DNA of 64,000 bases from Paraplanobispora takensis (GCF_016863195.1 NZ_BOOK01000014.1:237256-301255), one strand, 5' to 3'; positions 15,266 through 25,512 are shown, numbered from the stretch's first letter. Translations and numbers: made by a program. Notes: generated by a model not told the origin, from the letters alone.

Positions 15266-15562
15266 ATGATCAGCATGCTTCACAAGATGGGCGTGAAGTC
15301 CGGCATGATGTACGCCGCCGGAATCGGCTCGATCGGCCTGTCGTTCGTCTCCTGGCTGACGTCGAAGACGGCCGAGAACGCCGGGCTCGACCGGGCCGAC
15401 CGCTGGGGCATCTTCATCGGCGAGTGGGCGCCGACCTTCTTCGCGATGGGCATCGCCCTGCGCATCGAGGAGACGCACAGCAGCAACGCCCAGACGGCGG
15501 AGCGTGAGATGTTCGACAGCACCTACGCCGAGGGCAGGATCCCCTCGCACGCCCGGATGTAG
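15266..15562 (+). CDS. Small membrane-associated hypothetical protein
   Basis: A 98-aa protein, MISMLHKMGVKSGMMYAAG then a hydrophobic helix (~14-34, GIGSIGLSFVSWL) and a second short hydrophobic stretch (~52-66, IGEWAPTFFAMGIAL). The C-terminus is polar (EETHSSNAQTAEREMFDSTY). It resembles small conserved actinomycete membrane proteins of unknown function. The ATG follows a GGGGGG/GAG-like ribosome site. Monocistronic, ended by a hairpin at 15572-15617. Confidence 0.7.
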   Translation: MISMLHKMGVKSGMMYAAGIGSIGLSFVSWLTSKTAENAGLDRADRWGIFIGEWAPTFFAMGIALRIEETHSSNAQTAEREMFDSTYAEGRIPSHARM

Positions 15563-15571
15563 CCGGGGCGG

Positions 15572-15617
15572 ACACACCACGGGCCGTGCCCTCACCGGGG
15601 CGCGGCCCGTGGCGTGT
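15572..15617. terminator. Bidirectional terminator
   Basis: Stem CCACGGGCCG / CGGCCCGTGG (15577-15586 with 15603-15612), continued after one mismatch by ACAC / GTGT. It separates the small membrane protein gene (+) from the APH-like kinase gene (-). Confidence 0.7.
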
Positions 15618-15623
15618 TCCGGG

Positions 15624-16610
15624 TCAGGCGACGGGGGAGCCCAGGAGCTCCAGGGCCCGGACGACCGAGGCGGCGCTGTTGTCGCGCAGGGGGGCGTACT
15701 CCTGCTCGGGATACTGCCGGGGCCCGTTCTCCACCAGCAGGATCAGGCCGAGATAGAGCCGGTAGCAGGCCATCCGCAGGCGCGCCGCCTCGTCGAAGGG
15801 CACCACGCCGCCCGCCTCGCGGTAACCGGCCACGATCTCGTCGGTCTCCCGCAGCTCACCGAAGATCGTCGGGGTGACGAAGTCGGCCAGCGGGTCACCC
15901 CAGAACGCGCGCTCGTGGTCGATGATCGCCTGGACGCGGGGCGCGCCGTTCGGCGGACCGGGGGCGAGGAAGACGTTGCCGGGCCAGACGTCGAAGTGGA
16001 CCAGGCGGGGGGAGGTCACCTCCTCCAGGGCGCCGGCACGCGACCGGACCGCCGCCATGATCTCCCCGGCCGGGGCGGGCAGCGCGATGTCGTAACGCCG
16101 GGCGTCGTCGAGGAGCGCCCCCACCATCGTCAGGAAGGCCGAACGCCAGGTGGGCCCGGTCAGCCCGGCGTGCGGGTAGCCGTACACCTCGCCGGTGACG
16201 GTGTGCAGCCGGGCCAGGTGCCCGCCGACCTCCCGCCACAGGACCCCGGTCTCGGGCGGCTCGGCGTGGTTCCACGACACCCCGTCCAGCGCGGACAGGA
16301 TCAGGTAGTCGCCGCCGAGCACCGGGTCGTCGAACCCGGCCCGCAGCAGCTCGGGACCCGGCAGCGGGGCCAGGCCGTAGACCATGGCCTCGGTGCGCAG
16401 CAGGTCGCGCTCATAGCGCAGCTGCTCCAGCTCGGGCGGGGGCGACAGCTTGAGCACCACCTCGCGGCCGTCGTCCAGGGCCAGCCGCCACACGGCGTTG
16501 GCGAAGCCGTCGGTCAGCTCGGTGGAGGAGACCACCCCCGCCCCCAGCGCCCTGCGCAGCAGCGCGTCCAGCTGGTCGGGGGCGAGAATCCGTTTGGTCC
16601 TGCTGTCCAT
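15624..16610 (-). CDS. APH/choline kinase-like phosphotransferase
   Basis: A 328-aa protein of the aminoglycoside phosphotransferase fold. It has a nucleotide-binding Lys in EVVLKLSPPPE, a catalytic loop LVHFDVWPGNVFLA (Asp and Asn near 207-212) and a metal site in IIDHERAFWGDPLADF. Despite the family name, such chromosomal kinases usually phosphorylate sugars, amino alcohols or other metabolites. It follows the aldose epimerase by 29 bp on the same strand, so a sugar-kinase role within the cellobiose locus is plausible but unproven. GAGGA precedes the ATG. Confidence 0.82.
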   Translation of the reverse strand: MDSRTKRILAPDQLDALLRRALGAGVVSSTELTDGFANAVWRLALDDGREVVLKLSPPPELEQLRYERDLLRTEAMVYGLAPLPGPELLRAGFDDPVLGGDYLILSALDGVSWNHAEPPETGVLWREVGGHLARLHTVTGEVYGYPHAGLTGPTWRSAFLTMVGALLDDARRYDIALPAPAGEIMAAVRSRAGALEEVTSPRLVHFDVWPGNVFLAPGPPNGAPRVQAIIDHERAFWGDPLADFVTPTIFGELRETDEIVAGYREAGGVVPFDEAARLRMACYRLYLGLILLVENGPRQYPEQEYAPLRDNSAASVVRALELLGSPVA

Positions 16611-16639
16611 CGCCGTCCTCTCCGGGGCCCCGCCGGGTC

Positions 16640-17536
16640 TCAGCAGGGAGAGATCGTCCAAGAGTGCTCGGCCTTGTCGCCCGGCTGGAGCACGATCAGG
16701 TCCGTGCCGGAGTTGTAGGCGTCCGGCGGGCAGCTCATCGGCTCGACGGCCAGTCCCGCGTAGCCGAGCCCGGTCCCGGTGCACACCTGCGCCCAGGGCA
16801 TCGCGGCCGCCTCCCAGGCGATCTCGACGCCCCCCTCCGGGCCGCGCACCCGGACCCGGACCAGCCCGTCGCCGTCCGGGACGAGCCCGGTGAAGGCGTG
16901 GTCCACGGGCGTGGCGCCGATCACGCGCGACGTCCGGAAGTCGTACGGCGTCGCGGCGACCTCCTCCAGCGAGCGGGGGAGCAGCAGGTCGTCCACCAGC
17001 AGCACCCGATCGGCGGGCACGTGCAGCTCGTAGTCCTCTACGACGGGGCCGGCCAGCAGCCAGGGATGCGGACCGGCGCCGTACGGCGCGGCCTCCCGGC
17101 CGATGTTCTCGGCGGTGAGCGTGGTGGTCAGCCCTTCGGGAGTGAGGGTGTACAGCACCTGCAGGGCCAGCGTGAACGGATAGCCGGGGACCGGGGTGAT
17201 CGTGTGCGTCAGCCGTACGGAACCTTGCCCGTCCCGCTCCTCGGACCACTCCACCGCCTCCCAGTCGACCTCGGCGACCAGCCCGTGCAGGGCGTTGCCC
17301 CGGTCCTCCTCGTTGACCGGCAACCGGTGGGTCCGCCCGGCGAAGGAGTAGCGGGCGCCGCCGACGCGGTTGGGCCAGGGGGCCAGCAGTGTGCCGCTGT
17401 AGCAGGGGATGGGGCCGTCGGCGGGCCAGCTCGCCACCAGGTCGCGCTCACCGCGGCGGAGTACGCGCAGGGCCGCGGCCCGTTCGGTGATCTCAGCGCT
17501 CAGAGCGCCGCTGCGGAGGGTGAACTGCCGGGACAC
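16640..17536 (-). CDS. Aldose 1-epimerase family protein
   Basis: A 298-aa galactose mutarotase-like protein. It has NRVGGARYSFAGRTHRLP, NALHGLV (substrate His), GAGPHPWLLAG (catalytic His) and AVEPMSCPPDAYNSG (catalytic Glu). It interconverts alpha and beta anomers of glucose-type sugars. The gene lies 102 bp downstream of cebR on the same strand. Bgl hydrolysis of cellobiose yields beta-D-glucose, so a mutarotase here would help feed glucose kinase. Confidence 0.88.
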   Translation of the reverse strand: MSRQFTLRSGALSAEITERAAALRVLRRGERDLVASWPADGPIPCYSGTLLAPWPNRVGGARYSFAGRTHRLPVNEEDRGNALHGLVAEVDWEAVEWSEERDGQGSVRLTHTITPVPGYPFTLALQVLYTLTPEGLTTTLTAENIGREAAPYGAGPHPWLLAGPVVEDYELHVPADRVLLVDDLLLPRSLEEVAATPYDFRTSRVIGATPVDHAFTGLVPDGDGLVRVRVRGPEGGVEIAWEAAAMPWAQVCTGTGLGYAGLAVEPMSCPPDAYNSGTDLIVLQPGDKAEHSWTISPC

Positions 17537-17638
17537 AGGGGTCCTTTCGCCGGGGGAGGGGGACGGGGAGGGCGGTGGGAACAGGGGGAGACCGGGGTCA
17601 CCCCGGGGTGCGCGGGGGGCGTCCGGGACGGGCGCCGC

Positions 17639-18661
17639 TCACGCGGAGTCCCGCTCGACCAGGTGGGTGTCCAGGATCACCACGGGCTGCTCGAGCTGCT
17701 CGCCGTTGATCCGGGCGACCAGCAGGTGGGCCATCTGCCGTCCCATGGCCTCGGTGGGCTGGTGCACGCTGGTGAGGGTGGGGGAGGAGTGCGCGGCCGC
17801 GGGGGAGTCGTCGAAGCCGATCACCGCGACGTCGCCGGGGATGCTCCGGCCCGCCTCGCGCAACACGCGCATCGCGCCCAGCGCCATCGGGTCGGAGGCG
17901 GTGAAGACGGCGTCCACGTCCGGGTTGCCCTCAAGGAGAGCGCGCATGGCGATCATGCCGCTCTCCTCGCTGAAGTCGCCGTAGGCCACCATCTCGGGGA
18001 TCCCGGTGGCCAGCAGCGCGTCGCGGTAGCCCGCCAGACGGTCGACGCCCACGCCCATGTCCTGCGGGCCGGCGATCGTGGCGATCCGGCGCCGGCCCTT
18101 GCCCAGCAGGTACTTCACCGCCTGCCGGGCGCCGGCCCGGTTGTCCACGTCGACGTAGCTGTAGGGGTCGAGGCCGATCGGGCGGCCGCCGATGACGGTC
18201 GGCACGCCCATCTCCTCCAGCCGCCCGGGCAGGGGGTCGGCGCCGTGCAGGGAGATCAGCAGCACGCCGTCGACGTGCTGGCCCGTCAGATAGTGCTCGA
18301 GCCGCTCGTGCTCCTGCTCGGACTGGGCCATCGCCAGGATGAGCTGCAGGCCGGTTTCCGACAGCGCCGATCCGATCCCCCGGATGGTCCCGGCGAAGTA
18401 GGGCTCGTCGAAGACCCGCAGCTCCGACTCGGAGACCACGAGGGCGACGGTGTCGGTGCGCCGGGTGACCAGGGCCCGGGCGGCCCGGTTGGGGACGTAG
18501 CCGAGCTCCTGGATGGCCCGGTGCACCGCGTCGCGCGCCTTCTCGCTCACCTTGGGTGAACCGTTGATGACCCGCGACACCGTGCCACGGCCGACACCGG
18601 CCAAGGCCGCGACCGCCTCGAGCGTCGGACGACGGTCGCCGTTCATCTGCTTCGCCCCCAT
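17639..18661 (-). CDS. cebR: LacI-family repressor, probable CebR
   Basis: A 340-aa repressor. The N-terminal helix-turn-helix and hinge read TLEAVAALAGVGRGTVSRVI then NGSPKVSE, and the ligand domain follows (TVALVVSESELRVFDEP, DGVLLISLHGADPLP). It closely resembles Streptomyces CebR-type repressors, and two perfect CebR operators lie upstream of cebE in this locus. CebR normally releases DNA on binding cellobiose or cellotriose. Here it is downstream of bglC (18 bp) rather than divergent. It may be read from the operon promoter or from a local one near the palindrome at 18730. A shorter ATG start at 18646 is possible. Confidence 0.82.
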   Translation of the reverse strand: MGAKQMNGDRRPTLEAVAALAGVGRGTVSRVINGSPKVSEKARDAVHRAIQELGYVPNRAARALVTRRTDTVALVVSESELRVFDEPYFAGTIRGIGSALSETGLQLILAMAQSEQEHERLEHYLTGQHVDGVLLISLHGADPLPGRLEEMGVPTVIGGRPIGLDPYSYVDVDNRAGARQAVKYLLGKGRRRIATIAGPQDMGVGVDRLAGYRDALLATGIPEMVAYGDFSEESGMIAMRALLEGNPDVDAVFTASDPMALGAMRVLREAGRSIPGDVAVIGFDDSPAAAHSSPTLTSVHQPTEAMGRQMAHLLVARINGEQLEQPVVILDTHLVERDSA

Positions 18662-18679
18662 GGATGGACTCGTAGCGTC

Positions 18680-20100
<1,421 letters not shown>

Positions 20101-20104
<4 letters not shown>

Positions 20105-20982
20105 GCCTTGACCGCACCTTCCATGAGGCCGCCGACGATCTGACGGCCGAACAAGATGAACACGACGAAGAGGGGGAGGACCGAGGCCGCCGTGCCGGTG
20201 AAGAGCATGACGTAGTCGGTGCCGTGCGCCTGGTTGAGAGCGGCGATCGAGGTCTGCACCACCGGGTTGTCCGGGTTCAGCACGATCGACGGCCACATGA
20301 ACTCGTTCCAGTTCTGCATGAAGGTGAGCAGAGCCAGGACCGCCATGCCGGGCCGTACGGCGGGCAGCACCACGCTGGCGTAGATGCGCATGGTGGAGGC
20401 CCCGTCGACGCGGGCCGCCTCGACGAGCTCGTCGGGCACCGCCTGGGTGGTGTACTGGGTCATCATGAAGACCCCGAACCCGTTCACCAGGAACGGCAGG
20501 ATCACCGCCTGGATCTGACCGGTCCAGCCCAGGTTCACCATCATCTCGTACAGCGGGACGATGCCCATCTGCTGCAGCGGGACCATCATGGTCAGCAGGA
20601 TCGAGCCCAGCAGGATCTTGCTGCCCCGGAACTTGAGCTTGGCGAAGGCGAAGCCGGCCAGGGTGGAGATGAGCACGACCGAGAGGGTCACGGTCGTCGA
20701 GATGATGATCGAGTTGATCAGCCCGGTGGCGAAGTGGGCGTCCTCGGTGTTGAGCAGCCGGGTGACGTTGTCGCCGAGGTTGCCGCCGGGCAGCAGCGGC
20801 GGCGGGGTGTCCAGGGCCTCGTCGTTGGTGCGCGTGGCCATGATGAACATGTAGTAGATCGGGAAGGCCGACAGCACGAGCGCGAAGGCGAGGACCACCT
20901 TGGTCAGCGGGCCCGCGTCCCAGATGCGGTTCGCCGCCGACGCCGGTGACGCCGGGCGCCGGCGGGTCTGGATCGCCGTCAC
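20101..20982 (-). CDS. cebG: CebG, cello-oligosaccharide ABC transporter permease
   Basis: A 293-aa MalG-type permease with six predicted helices. The EAA loop is ELVEAARVDGASTMRIYASV followed by VLPAVRPG, which contacts the ATPase. It pairs with CebF to form the membrane pore. The GTG start overlaps the cebF stop (GTGA at 20979-20982), and its own stop overlaps bglC. No ATPase gene lies in the operon, as expected, since CebEFG uses the shared MsiK ATPase encoded elsewhere in actinomycetes. Confidence 0.9.
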
Positions 20983-21959
20983 TTGTTGCCCCCGATCCGG
21001 CGGGTGAAGGAGTAGTTGATCAGGATGCCCACGAGGATCAGTGCGAACAGCATCCAGGCGGCCGCCGAGGCGTAGCCCATGTCGAAGTCGCGGAAGGCCT
21101 CCTTGACGATGAACATGGCCACCGTCTGGTACTGGCCGGTGGCGCCGCCCGCCATGGTGGGGTTGCCCTCGAACATGACCGGTTCGGCGAACAGGGTCAA
21201 GCCGCCGATGGTGGAGATGAAGACCACGAAGACGAGCGTCGGGCGGAGCATCGGGATGGTGATCTGCCAGAACTGCCGCCGGGGCGAGGCGCCGTCGAGG
21301 GAGGCGGCTTCGTAGAGGTCCTTGGGGATCGTCTGCATGGCGGCCAGCAGGATGATCGCGTTGTAGCCGGTCCAGCGCCAGTCGATCATCGTGGAGATGG
21401 CGAGCCACGCGGTCCAGCTCTGGTTCTGCCACTCGATGGGCTCGACCCCGAAGAAGCCGAGGAACCAGTTGATCATGCCGTAGTCACGGCCGTAGAGCTG
21501 GGTGAAGACCACCGCCACCGCGACGACCGAGGTCACCAGCGGCAGCAGGATTCCGAGGCGGAAGAAGAGCCGGCCCCGGATGCGCTTGTTGAGGGCGTTG
21601 GCGAGCATCAGCGCCAGGACGAGCTGCGGGATCGTGGAGATGACGAAGATTCCGACGGTGTTGACCACCGCGTTCCAGAAACTCTCGTCGGCGATCAGCT
21701 CGATGTAGTTGTCGATGCCGAGGAAGGTCTTGTCCCCGCCGAGCTCCCAGTCGTGCAGCGAGGCCCAGAGCGTGTAGCCCAGGGGGAACAGACCGAAGAG
21801 GGCGAACAGCAGGAAGTACGGCGAGACGAGGAAGTAGGGAGTCGCCCGGAGGTCGAACCTGGTGAGTCCGCCCCCGCCCCGTCCCGCGGCCCGGCGCCCG
21901 GACGTCCGGCGGGGACCGGAGCGCCGCGGGGGGGCGGGAGTGTCGATGTTCAGGGTCAT
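20979..21959 (-). CDS. cebF: CebF, cello-oligosaccharide ABC transporter permease
   Basis: A 326-aa MalF-type permease without a large periplasmic loop. The cytoplasmic N-terminus is rich in Arg/Gly/Pro (RRSGPRRTSGRRAAGRGGGG). The EAA motif is DLYEAASLDGASPRRQFWQI followed by TIPMLRP. The ATG at 21959 is preferred, preceded by AAAGG; a TTG at 21974 would add five residues. Lies 82 bp after cebE, from which it is separated by a strong hairpin. Confidence 0.9.
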   Translation of the reverse strand: MTLNIDTPAPPRRSGPRRTSGRRAAGRGGGGLTRFDLRATPYFLVSPYFLLFALFGLFPLGYTLWASLHDWELGGDKTFLGIDNYIELIADESFWNAVVNTVGIFVISTIPQLVLALMLANALNKRIRGRLFFRLGILLPLVTSVVAVAVVFTQLYGRDYGMINWFLGFFGVEPIEWQNQSWTAWLAISTMIDWRWTGYNAIILLAAMQTIPKDLYEAASLDGASPRRQFWQITIPMLRPTLVFVVFISTIGGLTLFAEPVMFEGNPTMAGGATGQYQTVAMFIVKEAFRDFDMGYASAAAWMLFALILVGILINYSFTRRIGGNK

Positions 21960-21985
21960 CGGTGAGCCTTTCAACGCAGGGCAGG

Positions 21986-22026
21986 CGACGGGCCCGGCGG
22001 CGGGGTGGCCGCCGTCGGGCCCGTCG
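21986..22026 (-). terminator. Intercistronic hairpin between cebE and cebF
   Basis: CGACGGGCCCG (21986-21996) pairs with CGGGCCCGTCG (22016-22026), with an inner GCGGC/GCCGC stem and a small bulge. Such loops after a binding-protein gene usually stabilise or attenuate the transcript, giving more binding protein than permease. Confidence 0.65.
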
Positions 22027-22041
22027 ATCGGGGAGAGGGGA

Positions 22042-23382
22042 TCAGCCCGCTGCCTTGGTGCCGGCCTCGACGAACTTGGTCCACGCCTCGGCGTAGGGGA
22101 TGGAGCCCTTGTCCATGCCCTCCAGGACCTTCTCCGCGGCGGTCTTCACCTGGGCGTGCTTCTCACCGAGGAACACGGGGAGCAGGTTCGCGGTCGAGTC
22201 GCCGAAGATCTTGCCCACCGGGGCGTCGTTGAAGAAGGCGTTCTTCTTCTCGGAGACCTTCGGGTCCTGCTGGCCGGACAGGGAGCTCGGGAAGGCGTTG
22301 GCCTCCTCGAAGGCCAGGACGTGGCCCTCCTTGCCGGTCAGGAAGTTCAGGACCTCGGCGGCCTCCTTCGGGTGCTTGCTCTGCGACGGGACGGCCAGGT
22401 AGGAGCCGCCCCAGTTGCCGGCGCCACCGGGAACGCCGGCCACGTCCCAGTTGCCCTTGTTCTCCTCACCGGCCGCGCCCTCGATCACGCCGACCATCCA
22501 CGCGGGGCAGCCCATGACGGCGAAGCCGCCCTTCTTGATGGCCGCGTTCCACTCGGGGGTGAAGGAGGCGAGCTTGGCGGTCAGGCCCGCCTCGCTGTAG
22601 GCCTTGACGGTGTCGAAGGCCGTCTTGATCGCCGGGTTGGTCTCGATGATCAGCTGGTTGCTCTTGTCGAAGTAGGCGACGTTGCCGTTCTTCGGCGCCT
22701 CCTGCGACAGGACCGTGTTGTAGAGGGTGTTCGGGCCGTCGAGGAACTTGGCGTCCTTGACCTTCTCCTGGAACTTCTTGCCGGTCTCCATGAAGGAGTT
22801 CCAGTCCGGCCAGAGCTTGGTGACCTCGTCGCGCTCGCCCGGCAGGCCCGCCTTCTCGAACAGGTCCTTGCGGTAGCACATCGCCATGCCGCCGATGTCG
22901 GTGCCCAGGGCGAAGAGCTTGCCGTCCTTGTTGACGCCGTTCTCCCACTTGGCCGCGGGGAAGTCGCTCTTGCGGTCCTGGAGACCGTACTGGCCGAGGT
23001 CGGTGAAGAACTGCGGACGCTGGGCCATCAGGCCCATGGCGCCCTCGTCGATGCCGACGATGTCGGCGGTGCCGCTTCCGGCCTGCAGCTTCTGCAGCAG
23101 CTGAGGAAGGTAGACGTCCTCGAAGCGGTCGGTCAGGTTCTGGTACTTGACCTGGATGTTGGGGTGCGCGGCGTTCCACGTCTCGACGGCCTTGTCGTAG
23201 CCGAAGTTCTCGCCACCGCCGAAGGTGTGCACGGTGATGGTCACCGGCTCGGCGGGAGCGGCGGAGCCGCCGCCGCCGGCGGTGCTGGCAGGCTCGTCAG
23301 AGCCGCAGGAGGTCAGCGCCAGGGCGGTGGCCGCCGTGACGGCGATAGCGGCGAGCTTGCCGTGCCGCTTGTGGTTCAACAT
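22042..23382 (-). CDS. cebE: CebE, cellobiose/cello-oligosaccharide-binding lipoprotein
   Basis: A 446-aa extracellular solute-binding lipoprotein. The lipobox is LALTSC with Cys26. The mature region (VTITVHTFGGGENFGYDK, LGTDIGGMAMCYRKDLFEKAG) resembles Streptomyces CebE closely, including the GTD-GGMAMCYR block. It is anchored to the outer face of the membrane and delivers cellobiose/cellotriose to CebFG. GAGGGG precedes the ATG. First gene of the operon, transcribed from a promoter region that contains two CebR boxes. Confidence 0.92.
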   Translation of the reverse strand: MLNHKRHGKLAAIAVTAATALALTSCGSDEPASTAGGGGSAAPAEPVTITVHTFGGGENFGYDKAVETWNAAHPNIQVKYQNLTDRFEDVYLPQLLQKLQAGSGTADIVGIDEGAMGLMAQRPQFFTDLGQYGLQDRKSDFPAAKWENGVNKDGKLFALGTDIGGMAMCYRKDLFEKAGLPGERDEVTKLWPDWNSFMETGKKFQEKVKDAKFLDGPNTLYNTVLSQEAPKNGNVAYFDKSNQLIIETNPAIKTAFDTVKAYSEAGLTAKLASFTPEWNAAIKKGGFAVMGCPAWMVGVIEGAAGEENKGNWDVAGVPGGAGNWGGSYLAVPSQSKHPKEAAEVLNFLTGKEGHVLAFEEANAFPSSLSGQQDPKVSEKKNAFFNDAPVGKIFGDSTANLLPVFLGEKHAQVKTAAEKVLEGMDKGSIPYAEAWTKFVEAGTKAAG

Positions 23383-23482
23383 TCCGGACCCCTCTCAGGT
23401 GGTCGCCCGAATCGATGGGAGGTGGCATCGCAGACCCGTCCCCGACAGCGTGGTCTGCGATGGGATGGATCGTCAGCGTTTT

Positions 23483-23627
23483 TGGGAGCGCTCCCACGAA
23501 GAGTGGACGATGGGCAACCAGGCCGTCAATATGCCGAAACTCAACCGTTACATCTAGGCCATACTTGCAGGACAAACGGGCATGTTGGCTGCGATACCAC
23601 CCAACCGGGTGTTTGGGAGCGCTCCCA
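23483..23627 (-). promoter_or_regulatory. Two perfect CebR operators upstream of cebE
   Basis: TGGGAGCGCTCCCA occurs at 23483-23496 and 23614-23627, both perfect 14-bp palindromes. This sequence is identical to the published CebR box of Streptomyces. The centres are 131 bp apart, about 12.5 helical turns. The nearer box is about 100 bp upstream of the cebE start. A pair of identical sites at this distance might permit looping by a LacI-type dimer of dimers. Confidence 0.88.
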
Positions 23628-23830
23628 TCGTGGAAGTGCCATCAGGGCGATTACCGGCCCATATGCCGCTTCGAAGGCTTGTGATCACTATGTGACGCGG
23701 GTGGTTCGGGCGCCCCGGGCGGGGCGGTGGGCCGGGGGAGATGTTTGGACGCGCCGGCGGTGAGCAGAAGAAAAGGTTCGGGCGGACGGCGGGAGAGAGG
23801 CGGACGCGCCAGCGATTCGGTGGGCGCCGG

Positions 23831-23899
23831 GTTGTGGGGCCGGAGTAAGCCGGGGTGTTGGGACTGGAGTAAGCCGGGTTGTTGGGGCCGGAGTGAAGG
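23831..23899. repeat. 24-bp tandem repeat, about 2.9 copies
   Basis: Units at 23831-23854, 23855-23878 and 23879-23899 share GTTGGGGCCGGAGTAAGCCG with a few substitutions (GGACT for GGCC in the second, GAGTGAAGG in the third). It lies in non-coding sequence. Confidence 0.7.
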
Positions 23900-24254
23900 C
23901 GCCTGAAAAGGAATTCCGGATGATCCGGTTGCGGGGGAAGTGGTGTAAATCACTTGAAATGCGGGGAAATAGATTCGCCTGCCGATGATCCCCGAACCTG
24001 CCGGATCCGCACCGGGGAGCACCCGGACGACCTCCTCGCCGACCGGTGGAGACGGAGAGGACGCCCGGCCGGGACGGCGGGCCGGAAGCGCTCTGACGGA
24101 GAACCTCGATCGCCATTCGCCCCTCTCGTGGAGACCCGGCGGAGACGGGACGAATTGGCGGATGTCAATGGCCGTGCGAGCGGAAAGGCGTCCGCGGAAT
24201 AAACGGCGGGATATGCGGCCGGAGAGGGCCGTGGACGGCTCTCTCCTGCGGCGG

Positions 24255-24353
24255 GTGCGGTGCGTTCTCCGGTGGCGAATGCGGTACGGCGCGCCGTGCG
24301 GCGGCGGTGCGGTGCGTTCTCCGGTGGCGAATGCGGTGCGTTCTCCGGTGGCG
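24255..24353. repeat. Dispersed direct repeat, three copies
   Basis: GTGCGTTCTCCGGTGGCG occurs three times. Two copies (24255-24285 and 24307-24337) are part of a longer identical 31-bp block ending GAATGCGGT; the third (24334-24353) overlaps the end of the second. The intervals are 52 and 24 bp. Confidence 0.75.
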
Positions 24354-24400
24354 GGGACGGTTCGGCACGGTGCCGTGCGGCGGCGGGTGCGGGGTGGTGG

Positions 24401-24426
24401 GGTGCGGTTCCGTGGGGAACCGCACC
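24401..24426 (-). terminator. Terminator of the RTX-like gene
   Basis: Perfect 11-bp stem GGTGCGGTTCC / GGAACCGCACC with a four-base loop, eight bases past the stop codon of the minus-strand gene. Confidence 0.75.
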
Positions 24427-24434
24427 GGGCCGGG

Positions 24435-25241
24435 TCAGCTGTTGACGGTCTCGCAGTCGGTCGGCTGGTCGGCCGCGTCGGCGTCCGCGATGTCGCCGGT
24501 GCCGGAACCGCAGCTCACCACGGCGTCGAAGCCCCCGTCGTCGGCCACGATGCGGTCGTTGCCGCCGCCGGCCGAGAGGCGGTCGTTGCCGCCGAGACCG
24601 TTGATGATCTCCGGTGCGCTGTCGCCCTCGATGGTGTCGCCGAACCGGCTGCCCACGACGACCTCGACGTCGCCCAGCACCTTGTCGCGGTCGATGTTCC
24701 CGCCGGCGTTGCGCCCGTCGTTGTTGACGGTGTCCTTCCTGATGAAGACGCCGACGTTCGCCTGGGCGTAGCTGACCATGTCACTGGAGCCCGCGCCGCC
24801 CTGGTAGGTGAGGGTGGTGCCGCCGCCGGTCGACAGGCCGGCGTTGAAGACGTCGGAGCCGTCGCCGCCGACGACCGCGCCGGTGAGCGGGACGCGGGCG
24901 GTGAAGGTGTCGTTGCCGCCGCCCAGGTTCGCCGACAGGCCGGTGACGCCGGTGCCGCAGTCGACCACCTTGGTGGTGACCTGGGTACAGCCCTTGCCGG
25001 GGGTGGCCTTCAGGGTTCCGGTGGTGTTGCTCACGCGGAAGACCGAGCCCACCTTGAGCACCTCCACGGTGTCGTTCACCGCGGTGCCGCCGGGCACGAT
25101 CGTGATGGCGCCGGACACGCGCTCGACGACGAGGTCGCCCGGAGCGGCGGCGGCCTGGGCCGTGCCGGGGGCCGAGGCCAGGGCGGCGACGAGGCCGCCG
25201 AGCATGGTCAGACGCAGCGCGCCTCGCTTGAGGGTGTTCAT
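24435..25241 (-). CDS. Secreted RTX-like calcium-binding repeat protein
   Basis: A 268-aa exported protein. The signal peptide is MNTLKRGALRLTMLGGLVA, ending around APGTAQA. The mature part has hemolysin-type nonapeptide-like repeats: LGGGNDTFTA, GGDGSDVFNAG, GLGGNDRLSAGGGNDRIVA. These form Ca2+-binding beta-rolls in the RTX family. Two Cys pairs (GKGCTQ/VDCGT and SCGSG/DCETV) could form disulfides outside the cell. No enzymatic domain is present, so the role is unknown. Confidence 0.8.
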   Translation of the reverse strand: MNTLKRGALRLTMLGGLVAALASAPGTAQAAAAPGDLVVERVSGAITIVPGGTAVNDTVEVLKVGSVFRVSNTTGTLKATPGKGCTQVTTKVVDCGTGVTGLSANLGGGNDTFTARVPLTGAVVGGDGSDVFNAGLSTGGGTTLTYQGGAGSSDMVSYAQANVGVFIRKDTVNNDGRNAGGNIDRDKVLGDVEVVVGSRFGDTIEGDSAPEIINGLGGNDRLSAGGGNDRIVADDGGFDAVVSCGSGTGDIADADAADQPTDCETVNS

Positions 25242-25440
25242 GTTCGGTTCCTTCTATGTGACGGAGTCAGGAGCGGGCTGAGTCGAGCCCTGCTCACCTT
25301 TCGTCCTCATGATCTGAAGGAAGACCGCCCTTATCTGCGCAAAACTGCACACTTCCCGGGCTTTTCGATAGGTAAAGATCCTCACTGCGATCTCGGCCAT
25401 GCCGTCCGGAGCGAGCCTCGTCATCGGCGTGAGCCGGGCC

Positions 25441-25499
25441 GGGAGGCCGGACGGGGCGGGCGGGAGGCCGGACGGGGCGGGCGGGAGGCCGGACGGGGC
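25441..25499. repeat. 21-bp tandem repeat, about 2.8 copies
   Basis: GGGAGGCCGGACGGGGCGGG plus C, repeated at 25441-25461, 25462-25482 and 25483-25499. It occupies the 321-bp gap between the RTX-like gene and the CHAP gene; apart from it and the terminator below I see no gene there. Confidence 0.8.
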
Positions 25500-25512
25500 C
25501 GGAAAGCCGCGA

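Larger units (their letters stand above)
23383..24434. other. Long non-coding stretch with repeats
   Basis: About 1 kb without a convincing gene. The first 250 bp hold the cebE promoter and CebR boxes. The rest contains two repeat clusters (23831-23899 and 24255-24353), a relatively AT-rich patch near 23940-23975 that could be a promoter, and a terminator hairpin at 24401-24426. Open frames here have repeat-driven composition (long Pro/His/Arg runs) and no domain. Confidence 0.5.

Noticed and set aside
24165..24425. Minus-strand ORF of 86 codons rich in His, Pro, Thr and Arg
   Set aside because: Generated by the local direct repeats; no ribosome site, domain or normal codon bias.
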